Positions 25,748 through 34,468 of a stretch of DNA of 64,000 nt are shown here, piece after piece; positions within the stretch are counted from its first letter, which is position 1; every line of letters begins with the position of its first letter. The stretch lies in NCBI RefSeq assembly GCF_050876985.1, contig NZ_JBPAPP010000001.1, one strand, 5' to 3'. Below the pieces are notes generated by a model that worked only from the letters and a program-made list of their open reading frames with translations, searched no databases and was not told the origin of the DNA. This DNA is from Halopseudomonas sp002296055. Lineage in GTDB: Bacteria > Pseudomonadota > Gammaproteobacteria > Pseudomonadales > Pseudomonadaceae. The position numbers were made by a program, and so were the translations under genes.

Positions 25748-27015
25748 GTCGCCATCCTCTTCTGGAACAGCTTGCGGAACACCGGGTAGATGTCACCGGC
25801 GTCGACGATCTGCTGCTGGGCGAAGCTATCGGCAAAGTGCTCGGCGACCGCCTCGTACTCGTGCCAGAGCGTCTGGTGCTCGCGCGGGGTGATCTCGACG
25901 TAGCAGTAGTACTGCATCGCCGGCATGATCTGGCGCACCAGCAGGTCGCGGCAGATGGGCGAGTCGTCGTTCCAGTTGTCGCCGTCGGAGGCCTGCGCGC
26001 AGTAGAGGTTCCACTCGCCCGGCGGGTAGCGCTCCTCGATGATCTGCTGCATCAGGCGCAGGGCACTGGAGACGATGGTGCCGCCGGTTTCGCGTGAGTA
26101 GAAAAACTCTTCCTCATCCACTTCCTTGGCGCTGGTGTGGTGGCGGATGAAGACCACGTCGATGCGTTCGTAGTTACGCCGCAGGAACAGGTAAAGCAGG
26201 ATATAAAAGCGCTTGGCCAGGTCCTTGGTGGCCTGGGTCATGGAGCCGGACACGTCCATCAGACAGAACATCACCGCCTTGGACGACGGCGTGGGCTGTT
26301 TGACGATCAGGTTGTAGCGCAGATCAAAGGTATCGAGGAAGGGCACGCGGTCGATGCGCGTCTGTAGCGTTTTGATTTCCTCTTTCAGGCGCTGGATGGC
26401 GTCGAGCGCATCCGGGTTATCGCGCTCCAACAGCTCCAGCTCGGCGCGCGCCTCGCGAAGCCGCGTGCGACTGCCGCCGGACAGCGCGATGCGCCTGGCC
26501 TGGGCCGCGCGCATCGAGCGGACGATGTTGATGCGCGACGGGTTGCCCTGCTGGCTGATGCCGGCGCGCACCGGCTTGAAGGTGTCGGTGCCGGTGAGCT
26601 GGCGCTTGACCAGATTGGGCAGGGCCAGATCCTCGAACATGAAGTCCAGAAACTCGTCCTGGGTGATCTGAAAGACGAATTCGTCCATCCCCTCGCCGCT
26701 GTCGCCAGCCTGGCTGCCACCCTGTCCGCCGCCACCGCCCTCCGGACGGGCGATGCGGTCGCCGCTGGCGAACTCGCGGTTGCCCGGGTGTACCTGGGTC
26801 TGGCGGCCGCCTTTGCCGTGATGAAAGATGGGTTCGTCGATATCGCGATTGGGGATGCTGATGCTTTCGCCGTGCTCGATATCGGTAATCGAGCGCCGTC
26901 CGACGGCGTCTTCGACCGCCTTTTTGATATGTGATTTGTAGCGCCGCAGAAACCGCTGACGGTTCACGGTGCTCTTGTTTTTGCCGTTCAGACGGCGGTC
27001 AATCACGTAGCTCAT
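25744..27015 (-). CDS. yeaH: YeaH/DUF444 family protein with VWA-like domain
   Basis: A 423-residue DUF444 protein. The N-terminus is MSYVIDRRLNGKNKSTVNRQ; the middle has a Gly/Gln-rich linker (about residues 80-110). The C-terminal half has a von Willebrand A-like metal-ion adhesion site, AVMFCLMDVSGSMTQATKDLAKRF (DxSxS intact), then ETGGTIVSSALRLM. Such proteins likely act as partners of the PrkA kinase. It sits between prkA and spoVR, overlapping spoVR by 4 bp; repeat element C lies between it and prkA. Confidence 0.92.
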   Translation of the reverse strand: MSYVIDRRLNGKNKSTVNRQRFLRRYKSHIKKAVEDAVGRRSITDIEHGESISIPNRDIDEPIFHHGKGGRQTQVHPGNREFASGDRIARPEGGGGGQGGSQAGDSGEGMDEFVFQITQDEFLDFMFEDLALPNLVKRQLTGTDTFKPVRAGISQQGNPSRINIVRSMRAAQARRIALSGGSRTRLREARAELELLERDNPDALDAIQRLKEEIKTLQTRIDRVPFLDTFDLRYNLIVKQPTPSSKAVMFCLMDVSGSMTQATKDLAKRFYILLYLFLRRNYERIDVVFIRHHTSAKEVDEEEFFYSRETGGTIVSSALRLMQQIIEERYPPGEWNLYCAQASDGDNWNDDSPICRDLLVRQIMPAMQYYCYVEITPREHQTLWHEYEAVAEHFADSFAQQQIVDAGDIYPVFRKLFQKRMAT

Positions 27016-27033
27016 TCAGGGCCCTCCGGGCCA

Positions 27034-27145
27034 GCCGCAAGCCATAAGTTACAAGCTTGAAGCTGGCCGTGCTGCTATCGGGCGCCGCGCAGAGTCTCAG
27101 GCAGCGCCGCGCTGCTTGCCGCTTGAGGCTTGCGGCTTGTAGCTG
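27034..27145. repeat. Repeat element C between prkA and yeaH
   Basis: The left arm (27034-27067) is CCGCAAGCC..ACAAGCTTGAAGCT units; the right arm (27111-27145) is GCTTGCCGCTTGAGGCTTGC-type units in the facing orientation, with about 43 bp between. It contains AGCTGGCCGTGC (27061-27072), shared with element E in the other orientation. It splits the otherwise tight prkA-yeaH-spoVR operon. Confidence 0.75.
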
Positions 27146-27164
27146 CCCAGTCAAGGCGCAGCCG

Positions 27165-29087
27165 TCACTGGGCTTTACGCACCCGCAGGTACCATTCCGA
27201 CAGCAGGCGCACCTGCTTTTCGGTGTAGCCGCGCTCGACCATGCGGTGTACGAAGTCGTTGTGTTTCTTCTGATCCTCGGTCGAGGCTTTGGCGTTGAAG
27301 CTGATGACCGGCAGCAGGTCTTCGGTGTTGGAGAACATCTTCTTCTCGATCACCACGCGCAGCTTTTCGTAGGACAGCCAACTGGGGTTCTTGCCGTTGT
27401 TGTTGGCTCGGGCGCGCAGTACAAAGTTGACGATCTCGTTGCGGAAGTCCTTCGGGTTGCTGATACCGGCGGGCTTTTCGATTTTCTCCAGCTCCTCGTT
27501 GAGCGAGGCGCGGTTGAGGATCTCGCCGGTTTCCGGGTCGCGGTATTCCTGGTCCTGAATCCAGAAGTCGGCGTACAGCACGTAGCGGTCGAAGATGTTC
27601 TGGCCGTATTCGCTGTAGGACTCGAGGTAGGCGGTTTGGATCTCCTTGCCGATGAATTCGACGTAGCGCGTGGCCAGGTACTCCTTGAGAAAGCGCAGGT
27701 AGCGCTCGCTGACCTCGTTGGGGAACTGTTCCTGCTCAATCTGCTGCTCCAGCACGTAGAGCAGGTGCACCGGGTTGGCAGCCACTTCGGTGGTGTCGAA
27801 GTTGAAAACCTTGGAGAGGATCTTGAAGGCGAAGCGGGTAGACAGGCCGTTCATGCCCTCGTCCACACCTGCGGTGTCGCGGTACTCCTGAATGGACTTG
27901 GCCTTGGGGTCGGTGTCTTTCAGGTTTTCGCCATCGTAGATGCGCATCTTCGAGTAGATGTTGGAGTTATCCGGCTCCTTCAGGCGCGAAAGTACGGTGA
28001 ACTGGGCCAGCATTTTCAAGGTGTCGGGCGCGCAGTGGGCGGCGGCCAGCGAGCTGTTGGTCAGCAGTTTTTCGTAGATCTGAATCTCGTCGGTGACACG
28101 TAGGCAGTAGGGCACCTTGACGATGTAGATACGGTCGATGAATGCCTCGTTGTTCTTGTTGTTGCGGAAGCTGTGCCACTCAGACTCGTTGGAGTGAGCC
28201 AGAATCACACCGCTGAACGGGATCGCGCCCATGCCTTCGGTGCTGTTGTAGTTGCCCTCCTGGGTCGCGGTCAGCAGCGGATGCAGCACCTTGATCGGCG
28301 CCTTGAACATCTCGACAAACTCCAACAGGCCCTGGTTGGCGCGGCACAGCCCGCCCGAATAGCTGTAGGCGTCCGGGTCGTTCTGCGGAAATTCTTCCAG
28401 CTTGCGGATATCCACCTTGCCCACCAGCGAGGAGATGTCCTGGTTGTTTTCATCGCCCGGCTCGGTCTTGGCAACGGCGATCTGCTGCAGCACTGAGGGG
28501 TACAGCTTGACCACGCGGAACTGGGAAATATCGCCATTGAACTCGTGCAGGCGCTTTACCGCCCACGGCGACATGATGCTGTTGAGGTAGCGCCGCGGAA
28601 TGCCGAAGTCCTCTTCGAGGATGGCGCCGTCCTCGGCGGCATTGAACAACCCGAGTGGTGACTCGAATACCGGCGAGCCCTTGATGGCATAGAAGGGGAC
28701 CTGCTGCATCAGCTCCTTGAGCTTTTCTGCCAGCGAGGATTTACCGCCGCCGACCGGGCCCAGCAGGTAGAGGATTTGCTTGCGTTCTTCCAGGCCTTGT
28801 GCGGCGTGCTTGAAGAACGACACGATATGTTCGATTGCGTCCTCCATGCCGTGAAAATCGGCAAACGCCGGGTAACGCTTGATGATCTTGTTGGAGAAGA
28901 TGCGCGACAGGCGCGAGTCCAGGGAGGTGTCGATCAGCTCGGGTTCGCCGATGGCCATCAACAGGCGTTCGGCGGCGGTGGCGTAGGTGGTCGGGTCGGT
29001 TTTGCACAGTTCCAGGTATTCCTGAAGGCTGTACTCTTCCTGCCGGGTGGCTTCAAAGCGGTTCTGAAAATGACTGAAAATGCTCAT
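27165..29087 (-). CDS. prkA: PrkA-family serine protein kinase / AAA ATPase
   Basis: A 640-residue PrkA/YeaG-type protein. The N-terminal AAA domain has Walker A LLGPVGGGKSSLAEKL (about residues 105-120) and the C-terminal part is the PrkA kinase-like domain. Known homologues phosphorylate proteins under nutrient stress and act with YeaH and SpoVR in stationary-phase and nitrogen-starvation responses. The start is ATG 29087 (MSIFSHFQNRFEATRQ), with GAGG 8 bp upstream. First gene of the cluster; a long gene-poor stretch lies upstream. Confidence 0.94.
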   Translation of the reverse strand: MSIFSHFQNRFEATRQEEYSLQEYLELCKTDPTTYATAAERLLMAIGEPELIDTSLDSRLSRIFSNKIIKRYPAFADFHGMEDAIEHIVSFFKHAAQGLEERKQILYLLGPVGGGKSSLAEKLKELMQQVPFYAIKGSPVFESPLGLFNAAEDGAILEEDFGIPRRYLNSIMSPWAVKRLHEFNGDISQFRVVKLYPSVLQQIAVAKTEPGDENNQDISSLVGKVDIRKLEEFPQNDPDAYSYSGGLCRANQGLLEFVEMFKAPIKVLHPLLTATQEGNYNSTEGMGAIPFSGVILAHSNESEWHSFRNNKNNEAFIDRIYIVKVPYCLRVTDEIQIYEKLLTNSSLAAAHCAPDTLKMLAQFTVLSRLKEPDNSNIYSKMRIYDGENLKDTDPKAKSIQEYRDTAGVDEGMNGLSTRFAFKILSKVFNFDTTEVAANPVHLLYVLEQQIEQEQFPNEVSERYLRFLKEYLATRYVEFIGKEIQTAYLESYSEYGQNIFDRYVLYADFWIQDQEYRDPETGEILNRASLNEELEKIEKPAGISNPKDFRNEIVNFVLRARANNNGKNPSWLSYEKLRVVIEKKMFSNTEDLLPVISFNAKASTEDQKKHNDFVHRMVERGYTEKQVRLLSEWYLRVRKAQ

Positions 29088-29639
29088 GACTCGACCTCGC
29101 AGCAGCTGAGGCCGCACCCGCCTGTGGCGCAAGTCAGGTGGGTACAGACCCTCGGGATGAGGTCTGGCGCTTCCGGGCAGCAGCCCGCACGACGCGCTTT
29201 ACCGGGCGACGGCATGTCCTGATGCGTGAATCCCCCAAAACGCAACTGCGAGCATGGTCAGGAGTCTGTCGGAGGCGCCGGGCGGCCAATCGGTGACTGG
29301 TCGGACGGTGGATCCGGCAGGCTCCCGTGTTTATCGGAAGCCGGCAGACCGACGTTCTCTTTCTTGATTCGCCTGAACTCAGGATAGATGCAAATGCGCG
29401 GTGCAACAGAAGTTTTCTCAGGATTTTTTGTTGCAAGAGTGTGAAGGCGCGGCTGGCGGGGCTTGCGGGCGAGTTGTTTGTGTGGGTTGTGAAATGGGTT
29501 TTGGTTGCTGCGCACAAGTGCTGTTGTTATCGGGCGGTCCTGCAGTACGCAGGATCAGTGCTTCGTCGAGGATCGGGTGGGCGAGTGTGCACTGGGGTTC
29601 GTCCCGTTTACGCGGGCGAGTAGCGCAGGGCTGACGGGA

Positions 29640-29800
29640 AATAGGACGGCAGCATGTTTGAGGAGCGCAGCGACGAGTTCTGCCGGCCCCCGTTGGCCCG
29701 AGCAACGCAGCGAACCCGAAGGGCCGCGTAGCCGGGTGCCCCGGGGGATTGTTAAGGGGGGCTGGGCAAGCAGCCCCCCTTAACTCGCCGTAAAAGGCGA
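29640..29800. ncRNA. Structured, apparently non-coding segment (candidate RNA or repeat)
   Basis: Consecutive foldable pairs: CGGCAG (29647-29652) with CTGCCG (29680-29685); GGCCC (29695-29699) with GGGCC (29721-29725); the 13-bp hairpin at 29752-29783; and TCGCC (29785-29789) with GGCGA (29796-29800). The spacing between stems is small and no open frame respects them. It could be an RNA gene, a repetitive extragenic element, or a termination/processing region for the glpE operon. I could not assign it to a named RNA family. Confidence 0.35.
29752..29783. terminator. 13-bp perfect inverted repeat downstream of glpE
   Basis: TTAAGGGGGGCTG and its exact complement flank a 6-nt loop (GGCAAG). 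This is a very stable hairpin about 70 bp past the glpE stop on the minus strand. Without a U-run it is not a classic intrinsic terminator, but it could stop or protect the lptD-to-glpE transcript. Confidence 0.5.
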
Positions 29801-29854
29801 AAGGCGGAGTCGACAGCGGCGCGATGTTGAGGCTAAGAGCAACGCGCTGAAACC

Positions 29855-30175
29855 TTACTCGCAGCTAACTCGCGCCGGATAAGTCTGCCGCCACAGGTCA
29901 AAACCACCATCCAGGCTGTAGGCCTCGGCAAAGCCGATGCTGGCCAGGTAGGCGGCTGCGCCCTGGCTGGAGTTGCCGTGGTAGCAGCAAACGATCAAGG
30001 GCGCCTGCTGGTTGGCGTTGGCGACGAAGTCGGCGAGGTTGTCGTTGTCCAGGCGGATGGCGCCTGGAATGTGGCCAAAGTCGAAGCTCTGCGGGTCGCG
30101 GATATCAACCAGTTGGGCGTTGTTGTCCAGCAACTGGTTGGCGGTGTGCGGGTCGATACGTTTGAAATCGCTCAT
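29855..30175 (-). CDS. glpE: Thiosulfate sulfurtransferase (single-domain rhodanese)
   Basis: A 106-residue single rhodanese domain. The active-site loop is CCYHGNSSQG, with Cys64 as the expected persulfide carrier; VDIRDPQSFDFGHIPGAI is the first rhodanese signature. It transfers sulfur from thiosulfate to cyanide or thioredoxin in the cytoplasm. It sits 15 bp after apaH at the end of the lptD-surA-pdxA-ksgA-apaG-apaH series, as in P. aeruginosa. Confidence 0.94.
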   Translation of the reverse strand: MSDFKRIDPHTANQLLDNNAQLVDIRDPQSFDFGHIPGAIRLDNDNLADFVANANQQAPLIVCCYHGNSSQGAAAYLASIGFAEAYSLDGGFDLWRQTYPARVSCE

Positions 30176-30190
30176 GGTTTTCTCGCCGGG

Positions 30191-31003
30191 TCAGTGATCG
30201 CAGTCGCAGTGATGCAGCTCGCGGGTATCCAGGTTCATCAGCGTCATTCGGCCACCCCAGACACAGCCGGTGTCCAGTGCATGCACGCCTTGGGTGCCGG
30301 TGCGGCCCTCGATGGCTGCCCAATGGCCAAAGATAACCTGAATATCCGGATCCTGGCGCGGGTAACGAAACCAGGGGGCATAGCCCTTGGGCATGCTGTC
30401 CAGGCCTTCCTTGGATTTGAACTCCAGGGTGCCGTCGGGTTTGCAGAAGCGCATGCGGGTCAGGTAATTGGTGATCGCACGCAGACGGTCTATGCCTTTG
30501 AGGCTTGGCTTCCAGCGAGCCGGCTCGTTGCCGTACATCTCGTCCAGATAATCCGGCAGGCGCTTGTCGTTGCGCAGTACCTGCTCCACCTCGCCAGCCA
30601 GTGCCAGTGTCTGTTGCACGTTCCAGATGGGCGGGATGCCCGCGTGGGTCATGACAAAGCCCAGCTCGGCGTCAAAATGCGCCAGCGGGCGATGGCGCAA
30701 CCAGTCCAGCAGGCTGTTGCGGTCGTCCGCTTTGAGCAGGGGCTTGAGGGTATCGGATTTGCGTACTCGGCTGCCGTTGCGACTGGCCGCCAGCAGGTGC
30801 AGGTCATGGTTGCCAAGTACCGCGATGCAGGCGTTGTCCAGCTGTTGCAGAAAGCGCAGGGTGCCGAGCGAGTCCGGTCCACGGTTTACCAGATCGCCAA
30901 CGGACCAGAGCACGTCGCGGGAGGGGTTGAAGTCAACCTCAGCGAGCAAACATTGCAGGGGCTTGAGGCAACCTTGCAGATCGCCAACGGCATAGGTGGT
31001 CAT
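30191..31003 (-). CDS. apaH: Symmetrical bis(5'-nucleosyl)-tetraphosphatase
   Basis: A 270-residue metallophosphatase hydrolysing Ap4A to two ADP and, in homologues, removing Np4 caps from RNA. Motifs in order: GDLQGC (residues 7-12), WSVGDLVNRGPDS (about 34), VLGNHDLHLL (about 62) and MTHAGIPP (about 115), the metal-binding set of the PPP phosphatase family. It lies 9 bp after apaG. Confidence 0.96.
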   Translation of the reverse strand: MTTYAVGDLQGCLKPLQCLLAEVDFNPSRDVLWSVGDLVNRGPDSLGTLRFLQQLDNACIAVLGNHDLHLLAASRNGSRVRKSDTLKPLLKADDRNSLLDWLRHRPLAHFDAELGFVMTHAGIPPIWNVQQTLALAGEVEQVLRNDKRLPDYLDEMYGNEPARWKPSLKGIDRLRAITNYLTRMRFCKPDGTLEFKSKEGLDSMPKGYAPWFRYPRQDPDIQVIFGHWAAIEGRTGTQGVHALDTGCVWGGRMTLMNLDTRELHHCDCDH

Positions 31004-31012
31004 AAAACAGTG

Positions 31013-31387
31013 TCAATTCAGTGCGTGTGGCTGAGCCAGACGAAAGCGGGCGATGTCGGCGCTGAACGTATGTCCGTCACTGGCGCGCATGTCGTAACTG
31101 CCTTCCATGGTGCCGACTGGCGTTTCCAGCAGGCAGCCACTGGTGTAGGTATGGCTGGCGCCGGGTGCGATAACCGGTTGCTCGCCTACCACGCCAGGAC
31201 CATCCACCCGCTGTTGCTTGTTGTTGCCGTCGGTAATCAACCAGTGGCGGTACAGCAGCTGGGCGTCGACGCAGCCCTGGTTGGCAATGGTGATGGTGTA
31301 GGCAAAGGCAAAACGCTTTTTCTGCGGATCTGACTGCTCGGGCAGGTAGCGGGTTTGCACGTCTACGGCGATCAGGTAGTCGTTCAT
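31013..31387 (-). CDS. apaG: ApaG (Co2+/Mg2+ efflux-associated) protein
   Basis: A 124-residue beta-sandwich (fibronectin-III-like) protein, matching ApaG in length and motifs: RFAFAYTITIANQG, LLYRHWLITDGN and the Gly-rich YTSGCLLETPVGTMEGSYDM. Biochemical function unknown; linked genetically to divalent-metal tolerance in Salmonella. Overlaps ksgA by 4 bp (ATGA), so it is coupled to it. Confidence 0.95.
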   Translation of the reverse strand: MNDYLIAVDVQTRYLPEQSDPQKKRFAFAYTITIANQGCVDAQLLYRHWLITDGNNKQQRVDGPGVVGEQPVIAPGASHTYTSGCLLETPVGTMEGSYDMRASDGHTFSADIARFRLAQPHALN

Positions 31388-32193
31388 GCCTCAGCACTCC
31401 GCTTGCGGGCCAGGCGGTTGGCCAGGCGCACAAAGCCGGCCAGGTCGACTTGCTCGGGGCGGGTGCCGGGGTCGATGCCTTCCGCTTCGATCTCCTCGGC
31501 GCTGAGCAGTGCTTTCAGCGTGTTGCGCAGAGTCTTGCGGCGCTGGTTGAACGCATCGCGGACCAGCACCTCCAGCACCCCAACGTCATCGGCGGGATGC
31601 GGCAGGGTCGCGTGGGGCACCAGGCGGACGATGGCCGAGTCGACCTTGGGCGCCGGGTTGAAGGCGCCGGGGCCGACGTCGAACAGATGCTCTACGCGGC
31701 AGTGATATTGAACCATGATGCCGAGCCGGCCGTAGTGGTTCATGCCGGCGGTGGCAGCCAGACGCAGCACCACTTCCTTCTGCAGCATGAAGTGCATGTC
31801 GTCGATGCAGTCGGACTGCTCCAGCAGGTGGAACATCAACGGCGTGGAAATGTTGTACGGCAGGTTGCCGACCACGCGCAGCTTGTCGTCGCCCGTGACC
31901 AGTTGGCGGAAGTCGAACTTCAGTGCGTCGCCCTTGTGCAGGCGGAAGCGGTCAAGAAAGCCGAACTGCCCCATCAGGATCGGGTGCAGGTCCTTGTCCA
32001 GCTCGACTACGTCCAGCTGTGCGCCGCTGGCCATCAGGCCAGAGGTGATAGCGCCCTGACCCGGGCCGATCTCGACCAGGTGATCGCTTTCACGCGGACG
32101 GATGGAGCGGATGATGCGGTCGATTACGCCGGCATCGTGCAGGAAGTTCTGGCCAAAGCGCTTGCGCGCCTTGTGTTGCGGAAACTGACTCAT
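31384..32193 (-). CDS. rsmA: 16S rRNA adenine dimethyltransferase
   Basis: A 269-residue KsgA that dimethylates A1518 and A1519 near the 3' end of 16S rRNA during 30S maturation. It begins MSQFPQHKARKRFGQNFLHD (the family opening), has the SAM loop VEIGPGQGAITSGL (about residue 41) and catalytic NLPYNIS (about residue 114), and ends in the C-terminal helical domain with NQRRKTLRNTLK. Overlaps pdxA by 4 bp. Also called ksgA. Confidence 0.97.
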   Translation of the reverse strand: MSQFPQHKARKRFGQNFLHDAGVIDRIIRSIRPRESDHLVEIGPGQGAITSGLMASGAQLDVVELDKDLHPILMGQFGFLDRFRLHKGDALKFDFRQLVTGDDKLRVVGNLPYNISTPLMFHLLEQSDCIDDMHFMLQKEVVLRLAATAGMNHYGRLGIMVQYHCRVEHLFDVGPGAFNPAPKVDSAIVRLVPHATLPHPADDVGVLEVLVRDAFNQRRKTLRNTLKALLSAEEIEAEGIDPGTRPEQVDLAGFVRLANRLARKRSAEA

Positions 32194-33182
32194 ACTGCCC
32201 TCCGGGCGGCGATCATCTGGATGGCGGTATCGAGGGCAACCTGCAGGCTGCCCGGATTGGCCTGGCCGGTCCCGGCCAGGTCCAGGGCGGTGCCGTGATC
32301 AACCGAGGTGCGGATGATGGGCATGCCCAGCGTGATATTGACGGCGTTGCCGAAGCCCTTGTGCTTGAGCACCGGCAGCCCCTGATCGTGATACATGGCC
32401 AGCACCGCATCGGCCTGATCAAGGTGTTTGGGGGTGAACAGAGTGTCGGCGGGCAGCGGCCCGATCAGCTGCATACCCTCAGCGCGCAGACGCTCCAGCG
32501 CCGGGATGATGATATCCAGCTCTTCGCGCCCTAGGTGCCCGTCTTCTCCGGCGTGCGGATTCAGGCCGCAGACCAGAATGCGTGGCGTGGCGATACCGAA
32601 CTTGCTTAGCAGATCGCTGTGCAGAATACGTACTACACGCTCGATCAGCGGGCCGGTGATGGCGTCGGCAACCTGCCGCAGGGGCAGGTGAGTGGTCGCC
32701 AGGGCCACCCGTAGGCCGGGGCAGGCAAGCATCATCACGACCTGCTCGGTGGCGGTCTGCTCGGCGAAGAACTCGGTATGCCCGGAAAAGGGTACGCCGG
32801 CGTCGTTGATGATGCCCTTGTGTACCGGCGCGGTAACAATGGCGTCAAAGGTGCCGTTGAGTGCGCCAGCCCCCGCCAGTCGCAGGGTTTCCAGCACGTA
32901 GCCGGCGTTGGCGCGGTTCAGTTCGCCCGGCCGGCATGGCGCGGCCAGCGAAACGGGCAATACGCTGAGTTGGCCGGCCGCCTGAGCCGCCGGCAGGGCG
33001 TCCGGGTCAAAGGGTTGCAGCTCTACCCGCAGCCCCAGCTGGGCGGCGCGCTGTTCCAGCAGCTGCGGGTCGGCAATCACCACCCGCTCACAGCTGGCGG
33101 GCTGTTGGGCCAGCATCAGGCACAGGTCGGGACCGATACCCGCCGGCTCGCCGGCGGTGATGGCCAGGCGTGCCGAACTCAC
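32190..33182 (-). CDS. pdxA: 4-hydroxythreonine-4-phosphate dehydrogenase
   Basis: A 330-residue PdxA, NAD-dependent, making the amino-ketone precursor condensed by PdxJ to pyridoxine 5'-phosphate. It starts RLAITAGEPAGIGPDL; the metal-binding histidines sit in ATTHLPLRQV, CGLNPHAGEDG and LAMYHDQGLPVLKH. Overlaps surA (4 bp) and ksgA (4 bp) in the same operon. Confidence 0.97.
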   Translation of the reverse strand: MSSARLAITAGEPAGIGPDLCLMLAQQPASCERVVIADPQLLEQRAAQLGLRVELQPFDPDALPAAQAAGQLSVLPVSLAAPCRPGELNRANAGYVLETLRLAGAGALNGTFDAIVTAPVHKGIINDAGVPFSGHTEFFAEQTATEQVVMMLACPGLRVALATTHLPLRQVADAITGPLIERVVRILHSDLLSKFGIATPRILVCGLNPHAGEDGHLGREELDIIIPALERLRAEGMQLIGPLPADTLFTPKHLDQADAVLAMYHDQGLPVLKHKGFGNAVNITLGMPIIRTSVDHGTALDLAGTGQANPGSLQVALDTAIQMIAARRAV

Positions 33183-34468
33183 CCGTTCTTGATCTCCACG
33201 TAGGCTTCATCGCGAATCTGCAGCAGCCAGGTCTGCAGCTCTTCTTCGTACTTGCGGCTGCGGATCAGATTGGCCGCCTGCTGTTCGCGCATGTCGTCGG
33301 TCATGTCGACATCGCGCGTGTCCAGCACTTCCAGAATGTGCCAGCCGAACTGGCTCTGGAACGGCCGGGTCAGGGTGTTCAGCGGGGTGCTGGTAATCAT
33401 CTCGCCAAACTCGGGCGTCATCGCATCCGGCGTGACCCAATCCAAGTCGCCGCCGTTCAGCGCGCTGCCTGGGTCTTCCGAGTAGGACTTGGCCAGTGTG
33501 GCAAAGGATTCGCCACCCTTGATGCGGTCATAGATGCGTTGGGCCAGTTGCGCGGCTTCGCCGTCGGTCCGGATTTCGCTGGGCTTGATCAGGATGTGGC
33601 GGACGTGGAACTCCTCGATCATCTGACCTTCACCGCCACGGCGGTCCAGCAGCTTGAGGATGTGAATGCCGGCGGGCGAGCGCATGGGCTGGGTGACTTC
33701 GCCAACCTGCAGCGCATCGACTGCCGAGGCAAAGGGGCCTGGCAGCTGAGCTGCCTTGCGCCAGCCCAGCTCACCGCCTTCCAGAGCGGTGTCACCGGCG
33801 GAGCGACTGGCAGCCAGGGTGTTGAAGTCGGCACCTTGGCGCAATTGGTTGTAGATGTCGGTTGCCGCGCGGCCAACCTTTTCGACTTCGGCGCTGCTGG
33901 CGTTTTCTGCCAGCGGCAGCACGATCATCGCCAGGCGGAAGTCGGCAGACGTCTGATAGCGGCCGACGTCGGAGTTGAGGAAGTTGCGGACTTCCTGATC
34001 GCTGACCTGGATGTTGTCGCGTACCCGACGCTGACGCACACGGTTGATGATCATCTCGCGGCGAATCTGCTCGCGTGCCTGCTGGTAGCTGATGCCGTCG
34101 CGCTCAAGGGCTGCGCGAAACTGGTCCAGGGTGACGCCGTTGCGCGCGGCGATCTGCTGCATGGTCTGGTTCAGTGACTCGTCGTCAATCTGCATGCCGG
34201 CGCGTTCGCCCATCTGCAGCTGAATGCTCTCCAGAATCAGGCGGTCCAGCACCTGAGAACGCAGTTCGCTCTCGGCCGGTGCCTCAGCGCCGTTTTGCGC
34301 CAACTGCTGGCGCACCGAGGCCATGCGCTCATTGACCTGGCTGGCCATCACCACGTCGTTGTCGACAATCGCGGCCACGCGGTCCAGCGGTTCGACGGCA
34401 GCCTGGCTGGCGGCAGTGAACAGGAGGCCCGCGCACAGGCTCAGGGCTGTAACAAACTTAAAATGCAT
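33179..34468 (-). CDS. surA: Periplasmic chaperone and peptidyl-prolyl isomerase SurA
   Basis: A 429-residue exported chaperone escorting outer-membrane proteins to BamA, notably LptD encoded just upstream. The signal peptide is MHFKFVTALSLCAGLLFTAASQA; the N-terminal SurA chaperone domain (VEPLDRVAAIVDNDVVM) is followed by two parvulin domains, each ending in a GGELGW / GGDLDW block. ATG 34468 is preferred; a GTG nine bases earlier is possible. It overlaps the lptD stop by 11 bp. Confidence 0.96.
   Translation of the reverse strand: MHFKFVTALSLCAGLLFTAASQAAVEPLDRVAAIVDNDVVMASQVNERMASVRQQLAQNGAEAPAESELRSQVLDRLILESIQLQMGERAGMQIDDESLNQTMQQIAARNGVTLDQFRAALERDGISYQQAREQIRREMIINRVRQRRVRDNIQVSDQEVRNFLNSDVGRYQTSADFRLAMIVLPLAENASSAEVEKVGRAATDIYNQLRQGADFNTLAASRSAGDTALEGGELGWRKAAQLPGPFASAVDALQVGEVTQPMRSPAGIHILKLLDRRGGEGQMIEEFHVRHILIKPSEIRTDGEAAQLAQRIYDRIKGGESFATLAKSYSEDPGSALNGGDLDWVTPDAMTPEFGEMITSTPLNTLTRPFQSQFGWHILEVLDTRDVDMTDDMREQQAANLIRSRKYEEELQTWLLQIRDEAYVEIKNG

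Larger units (their letters stand above)
29088..29854. other. 767-bp gene-poor interval between prkA and glpE
   Basis: No convincing gene. Short open frames exist on both strands (for example 29134-29517 and 29327-29623), but they lack ribosome binding sites and recognisable protein composition. The first half presumably carries the prkA promoter and leader. The second half (from about 29580) changes character to a dense run of short inverted repeats, described separately. Confidence 0.6.

Noticed and set aside
24515..25789. 424-codon plus-strand frame opposite spoVR
   Set aside because: Shadow frame, Val/His-rich, no homology pattern; spoVR is certain.
29134..29623. Short open frames in the gap upstream of prkA
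   Set aside because: No ribosome binding sites, basic or Cys-rich random composition, and they conflict with the structured segment; not supported as genes.
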